Positions 34,111 through 42,629 of a stretch of DNA of 64,000 nucleotides are shown one piece after another (position 1 is the first letter of the stretch; each line of letters starts with the position of its first letter). The DNA comes from Ensifer oleiphilus (lineage in GTDB: Bacteria; Pseudomonadota; Alphaproteobacteria; Rhizobiales; Rhizobiaceae): the NCBI RefSeq assembly GCF_013371465.1, contig NZ_JABWDU010000009.1:62001-126000 (forward strand), read 5' to 3'. The notes beneath the pieces were generated by a model. That model ran no database searches. It saw only the letters and a program-made list of their open reading frames with translations, and had not been told where the DNA came from. The position numbers were made by a program, and so were the translations under genes.

Positions 34111-34943
34111 TGAACCCGCTTCTCGAAATCGAAAACCTGCGCGTCACCTTCCCGACGCCGCGCGGCGACCTTGAGGTCGTGCGTGGCCTCTCCTTCACCC
34201 TCGGCCGCGAACGTCTCGGGATCGTCGGCGAAAGCGGTTCGGGAAAGTCGATGACCGGCCGCTCGATCCTGAAACTGGTGCGTGCGCCGGGACGGATGAC
34301 GGCAGACAAGCTGACCTTCGACGGCATCGATCTGTTGACACGCTCCGAACGGCAGATGCGCCCGATCCGCGGCGCCCGCATCTCGATGGTCATGCAGGAT
34401 CCGAAGTTCTCGCTGAACCCGGTCATGACCATTGGCGAACAGATCGCCGAGGCGCTTCTGACGCATCAGCGTCTGCCGCGCCGCGAGGTGAACAACCGCG
34501 TCCTGACCATGCTGGAATCGGTGCGCATCGCCGATCCGGAACGTGTCGCCAAGCTCTACCCGCATGAGGTGTCCGGCGGCATGGGTCAGCGCGTGATGAT
34601 CGCGATGATGCTGATCCCGGAGCCGGACCTCTTGATCGCCGACGAGCCAACCTCCGCGCTCGACGTCTCGGTACAGGCCCAGGTTCTCGACATCATCGAC
34701 GAACTGGTCAAGCGCAAGGGCATGGGCCTGATCTTCATCAGCCACGACCTCAATCTTGTGTCGAGCTACTGCGACCGCATCCTGGTGATGAACACCGGCG
34801 AGGTGGTGGAAGAGTGCAAGGCGGGCGAGTTGATGAACGCCAAGCACCCCTACACCCGTGGCCTCATCGCTTCGATCCCGCGTCTCGACGAAACCCGGAC
34901 CGAGCTTCCTGTGCTCGACCGCAGCGCATGGGCAAAGAAATGA
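34110..34943 (+). CDS. Dipeptide-type ABC transporter ATP-binding protein (DppD-like)
   Basis: 277-aa ATPase, MNPLLEIENLRVTFPTPRGDLEVV. Walker A GESGSGKS, signature VSGGMGQR and Walker [17 protein letters not shown], as in DppD/OppD. The C-terminal oligopeptide-transporter extension (KHPYTRGLIASIPRLDE) is short and lacks the usual four-Cys iron-sulfur cluster region. Confidence 0.93.
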   Translation: MNPLLEIENLRVTFPTPRGDLEVVRGLSFTLGRERLGIVGESGSGKSMTGRSILKLVRAPGRMTADKLTFDGIDLLTRSERQMRPIRGARISMVMQDPKFSLNPVMTIGEQIAEALLTHQRLPRREVNNRVLTMLESVRIADPERVAKLYPHEVSGGMGQRVMIAMMLIPEPDLLIADEPTSALDVSVQAQVLDIIDELVKRKGMGLIFISHDLNLVSSYCDRILVMNTGEVVEECKAGELMNAKHPYTRGLIASIPRLDETRTELPVLDRSAWAKK

Positions 34944-35680
34944 CGGCGATTTCGCTCAAGAACCTCGACATTTTCTACGGCGAAGCGCACATCACGCACG
35001 ACGTCAACCTCGAGATTGCCGATGGCGAAAGCTTCGCCCTCGTTGGTGAAAGCGGCTCCGGCAAGTCGACGGTGCTAAAGGCAATCGCCGGGCTTGCGCC
35101 CGAATGGACCGGCGAGATCAACGTCTTCGGAAAGCCGCGCAGCCATGGCATCGACCGCGCCTTCTCCCGCCAATGCCAGATGGTGTTCCAGGATCCCTAC
35201 GGCTCGCTGCATCCGCGCAAGACCGTCGACGCCACGCTCGGCGAAGCCCTGACGATCCACGGCATCGGCGATCGCAGCGCCCGCATCGAAGAGGTCATGT
35301 CCTCCGTCGGTCTCGACCGGAAATTCCGCTTCCGCTTTCCGCACCAGCTTTCCGGGGGACAGCGTCAGCGTGTCGCCATCGCCCGGGCCCTGATGCTGAA
35401 GCCGAAGGTCCTGCTGCTCGACGAGCCGACATCGGCGCTCGACGTGTCGGTGCAGGCGGAAATCCTCAACCTCTTGAAGCGCCTGCGGCAGGAGCAGAAC
35501 CTGACTTTCCTCATGGTCACCCACAACCTTCCAGTCGTTTCCTTCCTCTGCGACCGGCTGGCCGTCATGCGGCAGGGCCGCATCGTCGAGGTGGCCGACG
35601 TCGCCGACCTCAAGCGCGGCGACCTCAAGGACCCGTATTCGCGCGAGTTGATGCACATCAGCGCAGCGCACGCGAATTAA
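34940..35680 (+). CDS. Dipeptide-type ABC transporter ATP-binding protein (DppF-like)
   Basis: 246-aa ATPase, MTAISLKNLDIFYGEAHITHDVNLEIADGES. Walker [10 protein letters not shown], signature LSGGQRQR, Walker [17 protein letters not shown]. It is short for DppF (usually above 300 aa) because the C-terminal extension is nearly absent. The ATG at 34940 overlaps the dppD-like stop by ATGA; an ATG at 34928 would add four residues. Confidence 0.92.
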   Translation: MTAISLKNLDIFYGEAHITHDVNLEIADGESFALVGESGSGKSTVLKAIAGLAPEWTGEINVFGKPRSHGIDRAFSRQCQMVFQDPYGSLHPRKTVDATLGEALTIHGIGDRSARIEEVMSSVGLDRKFRFRFPHQLSGGQRQRVAIARALMLKPKVLLLDEPTSALDVSVQAEILNLLKRLRQEQNLTFLMVTHNLPVVSFLCDRLAVMRQGRIVEVADVADLKRGDLKDPYSRELMHISAAHAN

Positions 35681-35701
35681 TCAACATTCCAAGGACATAT
35701 G

Positions 35702-36208
35702 ATGAACAGTGAACAGATCGCTGCCGCGTTGGCTGAATTCGATGCGGCGATTGCAAGGGAAACCGACGCGGACGCCATCTTGGGCGCGCTTCAGACGCTT
35801 TGCCGCCAGGTGATCGGCGCCAAGCTCTTCACCACCATGACCGTCGATATGGTCAACGAAGTCGCCCGTCGCGCCTACACTTCGCACCCCGAGGAGTATC
35901 CGACCTCCGGCACCAAGCCGATCCGCTACGACAGCTGGTTCGACATCGTCCACAAGGAGCATAAGACATTCGTGGCCAACACCATCGTCGATATCTCCAA
36001 GGTGTTCGGCGACCACGAAACGATCTGGGCACTCGGCTGCGGCTCGGTCGCCAACATCCCGGTCGTCGTCGGCGGCGTGCTGCTCGGAACTGTCAACTGC
36101 CTTGACGTCGAGCACCATTACACGCCGGAGCGCATTGCCCTGTCGAAGCACCTGGAACTGCCAGCGAAGCTGGCGTTTCTTGCCGCAGCCCGCGCGGCCA
36201 AGAGCTGA
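35702..36208 (+). CDS. GAF domain protein linked to dipeptide-type ABC operon
   Basis: 168-aa protein consisting of one GAF domain: N-terminal helix MNSEQIAAALAEFDAAIARETDADAILGALQTLCRQV, core strands KLFTTMTVDM and the C-terminal GCGSVANIPVVVGGVLLGTVNCLDVEHHYTPERI. AAGGA is best spaced for the ATG at 35702 (ATG at 35699 also possible). Stand-alone GAF proteins can be ligand sensors or, as in free methionine-R-sulfoxide reductase, enzymes. The cysteines here (in LCRQV, GCGS and VNCLD) do not clearly match that enzyme, so function is unknown. Confidence 0.8.
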   Translation: MNSEQIAAALAEFDAAIARETDADAILGALQTLCRQVIGAKLFTTMTVDMVNEVARRAYTSHPEEYPTSGTKPIRYDSWFDIVHKEHKTFVANTIVDISKVFGDHETIWALGCGSVANIPVVVGGVLLGTVNCLDVEHHYTPERIALSKHLELPAKLAFLAAARAAKS

Positions 36209-36216
36209 TCTCTCGA

Positions 36217-36243
36217 GACCGGGGGCATCCATTGTCCCCGGTC
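36217..36243. terminator. Bidirectional hairpin between convergent operons
   Basis: 8-bp stem GACCGGGG/CCCCGGTC with an 11-base loop, 8 bp past the GAF stop and 12 bp past the stop of the convergent ATPase gene. No strong T tract; placement makes it a shared terminator. Confidence 0.6.
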
Positions 36244-36255
36244 CCGGCCTTTGCT

Positions 36256-37347
36256 TCAGCGACGGATCGCCATCCCGGTCTGCTTCAGGAAGAAATGCAT
36301 TTTCTGCGCCTCGATCGGCACCTCGATCGTGTCGTCCGGCCGGACAGGCGATGCCGCATGTATCTGTCCGGTGAAGGTGGCTTTCCCAACCTTTCCGAGC
36401 GCCAGAGTATGGGGCCCCAGCGGCTCGATATCGCGCACCTGTAGGGTGAGCCTTGGCGCATCGGCCTCCGACGACATCGTATGCTCCGGGCGAATGCCGA
36501 GCACGACCGCCTGACCGACAAAAGCGTCCAGCCTCTTGGCGCGGGTGTCCGGGATCTTGACCGCGACACCTCCATCCGCCTTGAACCAGAGCCCGCCATC
36601 ACCGCGTTCGAGCACTCCTTCGACGAAATTCATGCTCGGCGCGCCGATGAACGCGGCGACGAACAGATTGCTCGGCGCCTCGTAGAGCGTGATCGGATCG
36701 GCCGCCTGCTCGATGCGTCCCTGGTTCATGACGACAACGCGGTCCGCCATCGTCATGGCCTCGACCTGATCGTGGGTGACGTAGACCGCTGTGGTCTGAA
36801 GCCGTCGGTGCAGCAGTTTGATTTCAGTGCGCATTTCAATGCGCAGTTTGGCGTCGAGGTTCGACAGCGGCTCGTCGAACAGGAAGACATCAGGCTGGCG
36901 GACAATCGCGCGGCCGATGGCGACGCGCTGGCGCTGGCCACCGGACAAAGCGCTTGGCTTGCGATTGAGGTAAGCGCCCAGATTGAGAATGCGGGCCGCC
37001 TCGGCGACGGATTTTTCGATATCGGCCTTGGACGTGCCGCGCACCTTCATGCCGTAGCCGATATTCTCCGCCACCGTCATATGCGGGTAGAGCGCGTAGT
37101 TCTGGAACACCATCGAGCAGTTGCGCAGGCCCGGGCGCAAATCGGTGACATCACGTTCACCAATCCGAACCGTGCCCGAGGAAGCCGTCTCAAGGCCCGC
37201 AATCATGCGCAGTGTGGTCGTCTTACCGCAACCGGACGGCCCGACAAGCACGACGAACTCCCGATCGGCAATTTCAAGATCGAGCGGCGGGATAACGGTG
37301 ACGCTACCGAAGGACTTGGTGATCTGCTCCAACCGGACCTGGGACAT
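36256..37347 (-). CDS. Carbohydrate ABC transporter ATP-binding protein (UgpC-like)
   Basis: 363-aa CUT1-type ATPase, MSQVRLEQITKSFGSVTVIPPLDLEI. Walker A GPSGCGKTT, signature LSGGQRQR, Walker [16 protein letters not shown]-terminal TOBE domain (VLGIRPEHTMSS). ATG at 37347 is preceded by AAAAGG and begins family homology. Last gene of the deoxyribose-type operon, separated from the binding protein by 224 bp of hairpins. Confidence 0.92.
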   Translation of the reverse strand: MSQVRLEQITKSFGSVTVIPPLDLEIADREFVVLVGPSGCGKTTTLRMIAGLETASSGTVRIGERDVTDLRPGLRNCSMVFQNYALYPHMTVAENIGYGMKVRGTSKADIEKSVAEAARILNLGAYLNRKPSALSGGQRQRVAIGRAIVRQPDVFLFDEPLSNLDAKLRIEMRTEIKLLHRRLQTTAVYVTHDQVEAMTMADRVVVMNQGRIEQAADPITLYEAPSNLFVAAFIGAPSMNFVEGVLERGDGGLWFKADGGVAVKIPDTRAKRLDAFVGQAVVLGIRPEHTMSSEADAPRLTLQVRDIEPLGPHTLALGKVGKATFTGQIHAASPVRPDDTIEVPIEAQKMHFFLKQTGMAIRR

Positions 37348-37394
37348 GCTGACGCCTTTTCTCATGACGATAGCCGGCGCGAAAGCGGCCGGGA

Positions 37395-37494
37395 TGCTGC
37401 ACAATTCCTCACCGATTTTAGGATGGAATTATGCAGCAGGTTTCAAGCGCTACAGCGTCAGTGGCGCGTCATATTTGGCGCGTGGCGCTGTAGC
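37395..37494. repeat. Two-hairpin intergenic element, probably a dispersed rhizobial repeat
   Basis: 100 bp with two inverted repeats. 37449-37494 has 9-bp arms GCTACAGCG/CGCTGTAGC enclosing a GGCGCG direct repeat. 37395-37438 has 14-bp arms TGCTGCACAATTCC against GGAATTATGCAGCA, 13 of 14 matched, with a 16-base loop. The CTACAGCG...CGCTGTAG plus CTGCAT...ATGCAG arrangement resembles, from memory, a common intergenic repeat of Rhizobiaceae. It lies in the leader of the UgpC-like gene. Confidence 0.55.
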
Positions 37495-37532
37495 ATATCT
37501 GCGTCCGGTTTGAGCCGGCTGCACCGATTGGA

Positions 37533-37561
37533 AGCCCGCCCCGATCGTTTCGGAGCGGGCT
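37533..37561 (-). terminator. Hairpin after sugar-binding-protein gene
   Basis: 12-bp stem with one G-T wobble (AGCCCGCCCCGA/TCGGAGCGGGCT), 5-base loop, 10 bp past the binding-protein stop. Not followed by a long T run; probably partial terminator or stabiliser before the ATPase gene. Confidence 0.5.
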
Positions 37562-37571
37562 GCCGATCATC

Positions 37572-39026
37572 TTACTTCTGCGGCAAGCCCATCGATGCGC
37601 GATAGGCAGCAAGCTGCTTGTCGCGACCGAACTCGTCCGTCAGCTTGTTCCACTGATCGGCGACGCTATCGAGCGCCTGTTGCGGCGTGACCTCTCCGGC
37701 AAGCGCCTTGGAGAGCTCGATCTCGAGCACTTCGGTGTAGGAGAAATAGCCCGGCAAACGCATATCGAGGGCGATGTTCTTCGCGGTCACCGCTTCCTTC
37801 TGCGCACCCAGATATTCCTTGGCTTCACGCTCGGAGAAGATCTTCGACCAGAGATCGAGATTGGTCGTGTGCGAGATGCGGTAGGGATTCACGCCGGTAC
37901 CGCCGGTGATTGCCGCCTGGCCGGAGACGGCAGGGCTCGACAGATACTGTATGTAGTTCCAGGCCGCTTCCTGCTTGGTGGACGATACGGGCACCGCCGC
38001 CTGCCAGCCGCCAAAGGCCATGAAGGAAGTCTGCACGACGTGGTCGAACTTGTCCCACTTCTTGGTCTTGTAGTTCCAGATTTCATCCGAGCCCGGCAAC
38101 GGTGCCGAGCCGACACTGCCTGCCACCTTCGACTGTTTCGGATCTGCGCCGATGACGCCGGTATCGCCCCAGCCGATCGACTCGGCGACCTGGCCGCCGG
38201 CAAAGGCCGCGTTCACTTCGCCGAAGGAGAAGTTGAGGGCGTTCGGCGGAGCGAGCTTCGATGCGCGGATATATTCCTCGAGGCCGCGGACCCAACCCGG
38301 ATTGTTGACCTGTGCATCCATCGTGTCCGGGTCGAAGAACATGCCGCCCGGATTGTCGGGATGGCTGGTGTAGCCGGCGACGTGACTGAAGAGGAACCAG
38401 AACTGCTGGCCACCGCGACGGAAGGCTTCCGCCGTTCCCCACAGGTTGTTGGTGGGCTGGTTGAAGTACTCGGCGATGTCGAGATACTGCTTCCAGGTCT
38501 TGGGCGGCGCGAGATCGTAGCCGTACTTGTCCTTGAAGGCCTTCTGGTTGTCGGCGTTTTCGAACAGGTCGATGCGATAGCTGTAGGTGTGGGCGTCGCC
38601 GTCCATCGTCTGAGACAGGATCTTGCCGTTCCAGACCATCAACTGCTCGCGATAAACAGGCGCGATATCTTCCCAGTCGGCGCCCTTCTGCATGTCAGCG
38701 GGCATTTCCGACAGGAAATCGGTAAAGTCGGGCGCCCAGGCCGGCGCAAAGGCGATGACGTCAAAGGCATCTTCACCCGATGTCAGGGACGTGACGATCT
38801 TCGGGTAGAGTTCCGACCACGGAAACTCGACAACCTTCACCTTGCCGCAGGTCTTTTCCTCCCACCCCTTGGCCGCAAGTTGCAGCGCGGACGCGATATA
38901 GGGCCCGGTCTGTGTGGTCGCCGTCAGTTCGACGCCGGAATAGTCGGGGTCGCATGCGAGTGCCGTGCCGGTGCTTGCCATGGCAAGAACACCCAGCGAC
39001 GCTGATGTCAGTAGCAGTTTCCTCAT
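37572..39026 (-). CDS. Sugar ABC transporter substrate-binding protein
   Basis: 484-aa periplasmic SBP_bac_1 protein, large for the family. Signal peptide MRKLLLTSASLGVLAMASTGTALA; the next residue is Cys but the preceding bases do not form a good lipobox. Mature chain starts CDPDYSGVELTATTQTGPYIASA. Blocks such as YPKIVTSLTSGEDAFDVIAFAPAW and GTGVNPYRISHT fit the family. It belongs with the permeases at 39067-40970. Linkage with DeoC, kinase and mutarotase suggests deoxyribose or a deoxyribosyl compound as ligand; not provable from sequence. Confidence 0.9.
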   Translation of the reverse strand: MRKLLLTSASLGVLAMASTGTALACDPDYSGVELTATTQTGPYIASALQLAAKGWEEKTCGKVKVVEFPWSELYPKIVTSLTSGEDAFDVIAFAPAWAPDFTDFLSEMPADMQKGADWEDIAPVYREQLMVWNGKILSQTMDGDAHTYSYRIDLFENADNQKAFKDKYGYDLAPPKTWKQYLDIAEYFNQPTNNLWGTAEAFRRGGQQFWFLFSHVAGYTSHPDNPGGMFFDPDTMDAQVNNPGWVRGLEEYIRASKLAPPNALNFSFGEVNAAFAGGQVAESIGWGDTGVIGADPKQSKVAGSVGSAPLPGSDEIWNYKTKKWDKFDHVVQTSFMAFGGWQAAVPVSSTKQEAAWNYIQYLSSPAVSGQAAITGGTGVNPYRISHTTNLDLWSKIFSEREAKEYLGAQKEAVTAKNIALDMRLPGYFSYTEVLEIELSKALAGEVTPQQALDSVADQWNKLTDEFGRDKQLAAYRASMGLPQK

Positions 39027-39066
39027 TCGTTCCTCCCTTGAATGAATTGTTGCCGAAAACAGGTCG

Positions 39067-40095
39067 TTACTTGATCGCCCCCAGCAGCAGGCCGGAGCGC
39101 ATGAGCCGGCTGAGAAGCCCGGCCATGACCATCATCGGAATGATCGCCACCAGGGCAGCTGCGGAAATTGCCCACCACTCGTCGCCGCGCTGGCTGTTCT
39201 GGCCGGCAACGAGGATCGGCAGCGTCTGCCATCTTGAATTCGTCAGGAACAGCGCGAAAAGGAACTCGTTCCACACGAAGGCAAGCGTGATCATGAAGGT
39301 CGCGATCAGCCCCGGCTTCGACATCGGCAGCACGATGCCGAAGAAGATGCGCCATGTGGGCACGTTGTCGACCATGGCGGCCTCTTCGACCTCGACAGGC
39401 AGCGCCTCGAAGAAGTCGCGCATCAGCCAGATAACGATCGGTAGCGAGAAGGCGATGTAGGCAAAGGTCAGGCCAATGTAGCTATCGACCAGCTTGAAGC
39501 CGAGTTTGCCCATCTCGGTGTACATCAGATAGAGCGCGAAGGCGGCCACGATCGGCGGGAACATGCGCTGGCTCACGAACCAGAAGACGATGTCGTTGTT
39601 GCCGAGTTCGGGTCCCGGCAGCCGGAAGCGGCTGGAGAGAACCGCCAGCGCCAGGGCGGCGATGAAGGCATAGATCAGCGAGATCCCCTGCCCGAAGCCG
39701 AGCGCATTGCGACCGAGCAGGAAGCCGCCGAAGGCGATGACGATGAAGATCAGCGCCGACAGCAGCCGGAAGCGGAAGGTGAAGCGCACCAGCGCATAGG
39801 CCGCCATCGCACCGATGCCCGTCGCGAGAACCGATGCCGAAAGGCCGATGATCGTCGAGGCCAGGAACGTGTTGAAGAACTGGCCCCGCTGACCGGACAG
39901 CAACTCGCGCCAGGCCGTCAGGCTCGGCTCGAAATCGACGAAGGGCAGATAGGTCGGGCCGCCGACCACCGCGATCGGTGTCTTGAACGATGTGATCAGG
40001 ACCCAATAGAGCGGAAAGAACGTGATGGCGAGCCAGACAAGGCAGCCGCCAAGCGCGATCCAGCGCCGCTTTCCCTTGAGAGTGCGCACGCTCAT
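39067..40095 (-). CDS. Carbohydrate ABC transporter permease (MalG-like)
   Basis: 342-aa inner-membrane permease, MSVRTLKGKRRWIALGGCLVWLAITFFPLYWVLITSFK. It is longer than usual (about 280 aa) because of an extra hydrophobic stretch (LLSALIFIVIAFGGFLLGRNALGFGQGISLIYAFIAALALAVLSS split by loops) before the transport domain. Coupling loop PVEVEEAAMVDNVPTWRIFFGIVLPMSKPG. ATGA overlap with the upstream permease. Confidence 0.9.
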   Translation of the reverse strand: MSVRTLKGKRRWIALGGCLVWLAITFFPLYWVLITSFKTPIAVVGGPTYLPFVDFEPSLTAWRELLSGQRGQFFNTFLASTIIGLSASVLATGIGAMAAYALVRFTFRFRLLSALIFIVIAFGGFLLGRNALGFGQGISLIYAFIAALALAVLSSRFRLPGPELGNNDIVFWFVSQRMFPPIVAAFALYLMYTEMGKLGFKLVDSYIGLTFAYIAFSLPIVIWLMRDFFEALPVEVEEAAMVDNVPTWRIFFGIVLPMSKPGLIATFMITLAFVWNEFLFALFLTNSRWQTLPILVAGQNSQRGDEWWAISAAALVAIIPMMVMAGLLSRLMRSGLLLGAIK

Positions 40096-40970
40096 TTGTG
40101 CTTCTCCAGATACGGTTTGAGGATGGCGAGATAGACGAGGCCGATCACCGTGATGACGATCAGGAACAGGAACGACAGCGCCGAGGTGTAGCCGAGATTG
40201 AACTTCTTGAAGCCCTCCTGGTAGGCAAAGAGCGTCAGCGTCTCGGTCGAGATCCCAGGTCCGCCTCCCGTCATCACGAACACGGTATCGATAATCTTGT
40301 AGCTTTCGATCAGCCGGATGAAGACGACGGCGACGGAGATGGGCAACAGCATCGGAAAGGTGATGTCGCGGAACTGTTGCCAGGGCGTCGCATTCTCCAG
40401 AGCCGCGGCCTCGTAGACATCATCGGGCAGTGTCTGCAACCCGGCCAGCAGCATCAGGATGACAAACGGCGTCCATTGCCAGACCTCGACGGCGATGATC
40501 GAGCCGAGCGCCCAGCTCGTCTGCGTCAGGAACGGCAGATTGGGGAAACCGAGGGCGCTCATCAATTCGTTGAGCGGGCCCATCGTCGGGTTGAGCACCT
40601 GGCGGGCGATCAGCGCCACGGCGACGGGAGCAACCAGCATCGGCAGGAGAAAGCTGACGCGAAAGATGCCCTCGCCCGGCACCCGGGAATTGAGCGCAAG
40701 CGCGACGGAAAGGCCGATCACATATTGCAGGCCGACGGAGATGAAGGCGATCAGCGTCGTCGTTCCGGCCACGTGCCAGAACCGGGGGTTCTGCAGGAGA
40801 TCCGCATAATTGCCGAAGCCGACGAAACGCGCCGGCATTGGCGGCACGAGGCGCATGCTCATGAAGCTCGTGGTCAGCGAATAGACCAACGGAAAGATGG
40901 AGATCACCAGAACGATGATCAGGGCCGGCCAGATGAAAAAGTGTTTGATCGGGTCGTTGCGCGTCGTCAT
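40092..40970 (-). CDS. Carbohydrate ABC transporter permease (MalF-like)
   Basis: 292-aa inner-membrane permease, MTTRNDPIKHFFIWPALIIVLVISIFPLVYSL. Coupling loop LPDDVYEAAALENATPWQQFRDITFPML. Overlaps the kinase gene (ATGA at 40967-40970) and the next permease, so kinase and permeases are translationally coupled. Confidence 0.92.
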   Translation of the reverse strand: MTTRNDPIKHFFIWPALIIVLVISIFPLVYSLTTSFMSMRLVPPMPARFVGFGNYADLLQNPRFWHVAGTTTLIAFISVGLQYVIGLSVALALNSRVPGEGIFRVSFLLPMLVAPVAVALIARQVLNPTMGPLNELMSALGFPNLPFLTQTSWALGSIIAVEVWQWTPFVILMLLAGLQTLPDDVYEAAALENATPWQQFRDITFPMLLPISVAVVFIRLIESYKIIDTVFVMTGGGPGISTETLTLFAYQEGFKKFNLGYTSALSFLFLIVITVIGLVYLAILKPYLEKHK

Positions 40971-41899
40971 GCGGCCGCCCCTTGCGCAAGGAGAGCTTCG
41001 ATCTCGCCAAGCGTCGGCATTGCAGGGGCCGTGCCGCGGCGGGTGACCGAAATCCCGGCCGTCGCGCAGCCGAAGCGCGCCGCATCCACCGGCGCCAGCC
41101 CCCGTGCCAAGGCTGCTGAAAACCCGCCGACGAAAGCATCGCCCGCACCGGTCGTGTCGATCACCGGACCGCTTGCCATCGCCGGGACGAAAACGGACTG
41201 GCTCTGATTGTGGAGAAGAACGCCTCTTTCACCGAGCGTGATCAGTGCCGACCTTGCGCCCTTCCTCAGAAGGGCGTCACCCGCCCGCCGCGCATCGTCA
41301 GCCGTGGCAAGAGCAAATCCGACCAGTGCCGCCGCTTCGGTCTCGTTCGGCACGATGTAGTCGCAAAGCGGATAGATCGCATCCGGGAAGGGTTCTGCCG
41401 GCGCCGGATTGAAAACGGTCACCACGCCTGCCGCATGTGCAATTTCCAGCGCTCGCTGGGCGGCGGCCGCAGGCTGCTCCAGTTGCGTGACGAAGATGCG
41501 CGATGCTTCGATTGTATCCCGCGCCGCCTCGACATCGTCGATTCCGATCGAGCCGGCGGCACCGGGATAGACGATGATGGCGTTCTCGCCATTCTGATCG
41601 TTGACGTAGATGAAGGCGGCGCCGGTCGGCAAGTCGTCCATCTGGACGATTTTCGGGGTCACGCCCGCCTCGGCATAGGTGCGAAGCGCCATGTCGCCGA
41701 AGGTGTCGCGTCCGATTTTCGAGATGAAGGACACCGGACTACCGGCACGTGCGGCTGCAACCGCCTGGTTCGATCCCTTGCCGCCTGGGCCGACCGAGAA
41801 GCCGCTGCCGGTAATCGTTTCGCCGACAACCGGCATGCGCCGCGCCAGATAGGCCGTATCGGCAACAAAGATCCCGAGGATCGAAACACCAACCTTCAT
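40967..41899 (-). CDS. Ribokinase-family sugar kinase (probable deoxyribokinase)
   Basis: 310-aa PfkB/ribokinase-family kinase. Substrate/monovalent-cation region GPGGKGSNQAVAAARAGSPV near residue 38, NPAPAEPFPD, and the ATP/anion-hole motif DTTGAGDAFVGGF with catalytic Asp around residue 250. GGAGGCAGG precedes the ATG. Located between an RbsD/FucU gene and ABC permeases in an operon with DeoC, so 2-deoxyribose phosphorylation to the 5-phosphate is the best guess; ribose is the alternative. Confidence 0.88.
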   Translation of the reverse strand: MKVGVSILGIFVADTAYLARRMPVVGETITGSGFSVGPGGKGSNQAVAAARAGSPVSFISKIGRDTFGDMALRTYAEAGVTPKIVQMDDLPTGAAFIYVNDQNGENAIIVYPGAAGSIGIDDVEAARDTIEASRIFVTQLEQPAAAAQRALEIAHAAGVVTVFNPAPAEPFPDAIYPLCDYIVPNETEAAALVGFALATADDARRAGDALLRKGARSALITLGERGVLLHNQSQSVFVPAMASGPVIDTTGAGDAFVGGFSAALARGLAPVDAARFGCATAGISVTRRGTAPAMPTLGEIEALLAQGAAA

Positions 41900-42020
41900 T
41901 CCTGCCTCCCCTGGTCACGCCGCTGCCAAAGGCGAAGCGGCGATCCAAGATAAATTTCACGCGTTCAAGATGTTATGACGCCCAGCTCTGAGAGCCGATG
42001 CGCAGGCTAACGTTTGTCAG

Positions 42021-42476
42021 CTAGGCATTTTCAGGCGGAATGACGCCCTTGGTGAAAAGGAAGCAGCCATAAAAGCGCGTTTCACCGGTGGTAATGACGC
42101 AATAGGCCTTCTTGGCTTCTTCATAGAAGGCGAAGCGTTCAATGCCGTACATCGGCGCGGGCTTGCCCTCGGCACGATCGATTTCGGCCTGGACTTCCTG
42201 CTGCACGCCAGGAATTTCCGTCGGCGCACCCATGATCTCCATGCGGCCTGCCGATGGCTGCAGCGGCGTGTCGAGCGGAAGCACCGACAGAACCGCCTTC
42301 ACGGCGCGCGCTGCAGAGACATTGTCGATCCGCAAAAGTTTGCCGAGTGTGGTCTGCCTGGCAATCGCATCGGACGGGAAATTGGTATCGGAAATGACCA
42401 GCGTGTCGCCGTGCCCCATGGAGCGAAGCGCGTGCAAAACATCGGCGTTGAGTGCCGGGTCCAGATTCTTCAGCAT
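42021..42476 (-). CDS. RbsD/FucU family sugar mutarotase
   Basis: 151-aa protein, MLKNLDPALNADVLHALRSMGHGDTLVISDTNFPSDAIARQT, the standard RbsD/FucU fold with MGHGD and a conserved tail (YGCFLFTKGVIPPENA). These enzymes interconvert sugar anomers before phosphorylation. The length and the TGETRFYGCFLFTKG ending are nearer FucU than RbsD. GGAGGAGGG lies upstream of the ATG. It precedes the kinase by 121 bp. Confidence 0.88.
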   Translation of the reverse strand: MLKNLDPALNADVLHALRSMGHGDTLVISDTNFPSDAIARQTTLGKLLRIDNVSAARAVKAVLSVLPLDTPLQPSAGRMEIMGAPTEIPGVQQEVQAEIDRAEGKPAPMYGIERFAFYEEAKKAYCVITTGETRFYGCFLFTKGVIPPENA

Positions 42477-42569
42477 AGACAACCCTCCTCCAGACGCCGG
42501 CTCGCATGCTTTCGAGTGGCGCGAAACTCGGTGACGCGCTGTCGGCGCCACCTTCTCCCAAATAGATCT

Positions 42570-42619
42570 TGCAACGTTGCAGTCGCTGCATTCCCGGGCC
42601 GGCTCCCCCCGCCCCGGGA
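42570..42619. promoter_or_regulatory. Palindromes between ALDH and mutarotase genes
   Basis: Perfect 12-bp palindrome TGCAACGTTGCA (42570-42581), the style of a LacI-family operator, followed by a hairpin with arms TCCCGGG/CCCGGGA (42592-42598 and 42613-42619). It lies in the 153-bp gap of the operon, so it could be a secondary promoter for the mutarotase-kinase-ABC half or a 3' hairpin of the ALDH message. No LacI-type gene is nearby. Confidence 0.4.
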
Positions 42620-42629
42620 TCTGGATTCC

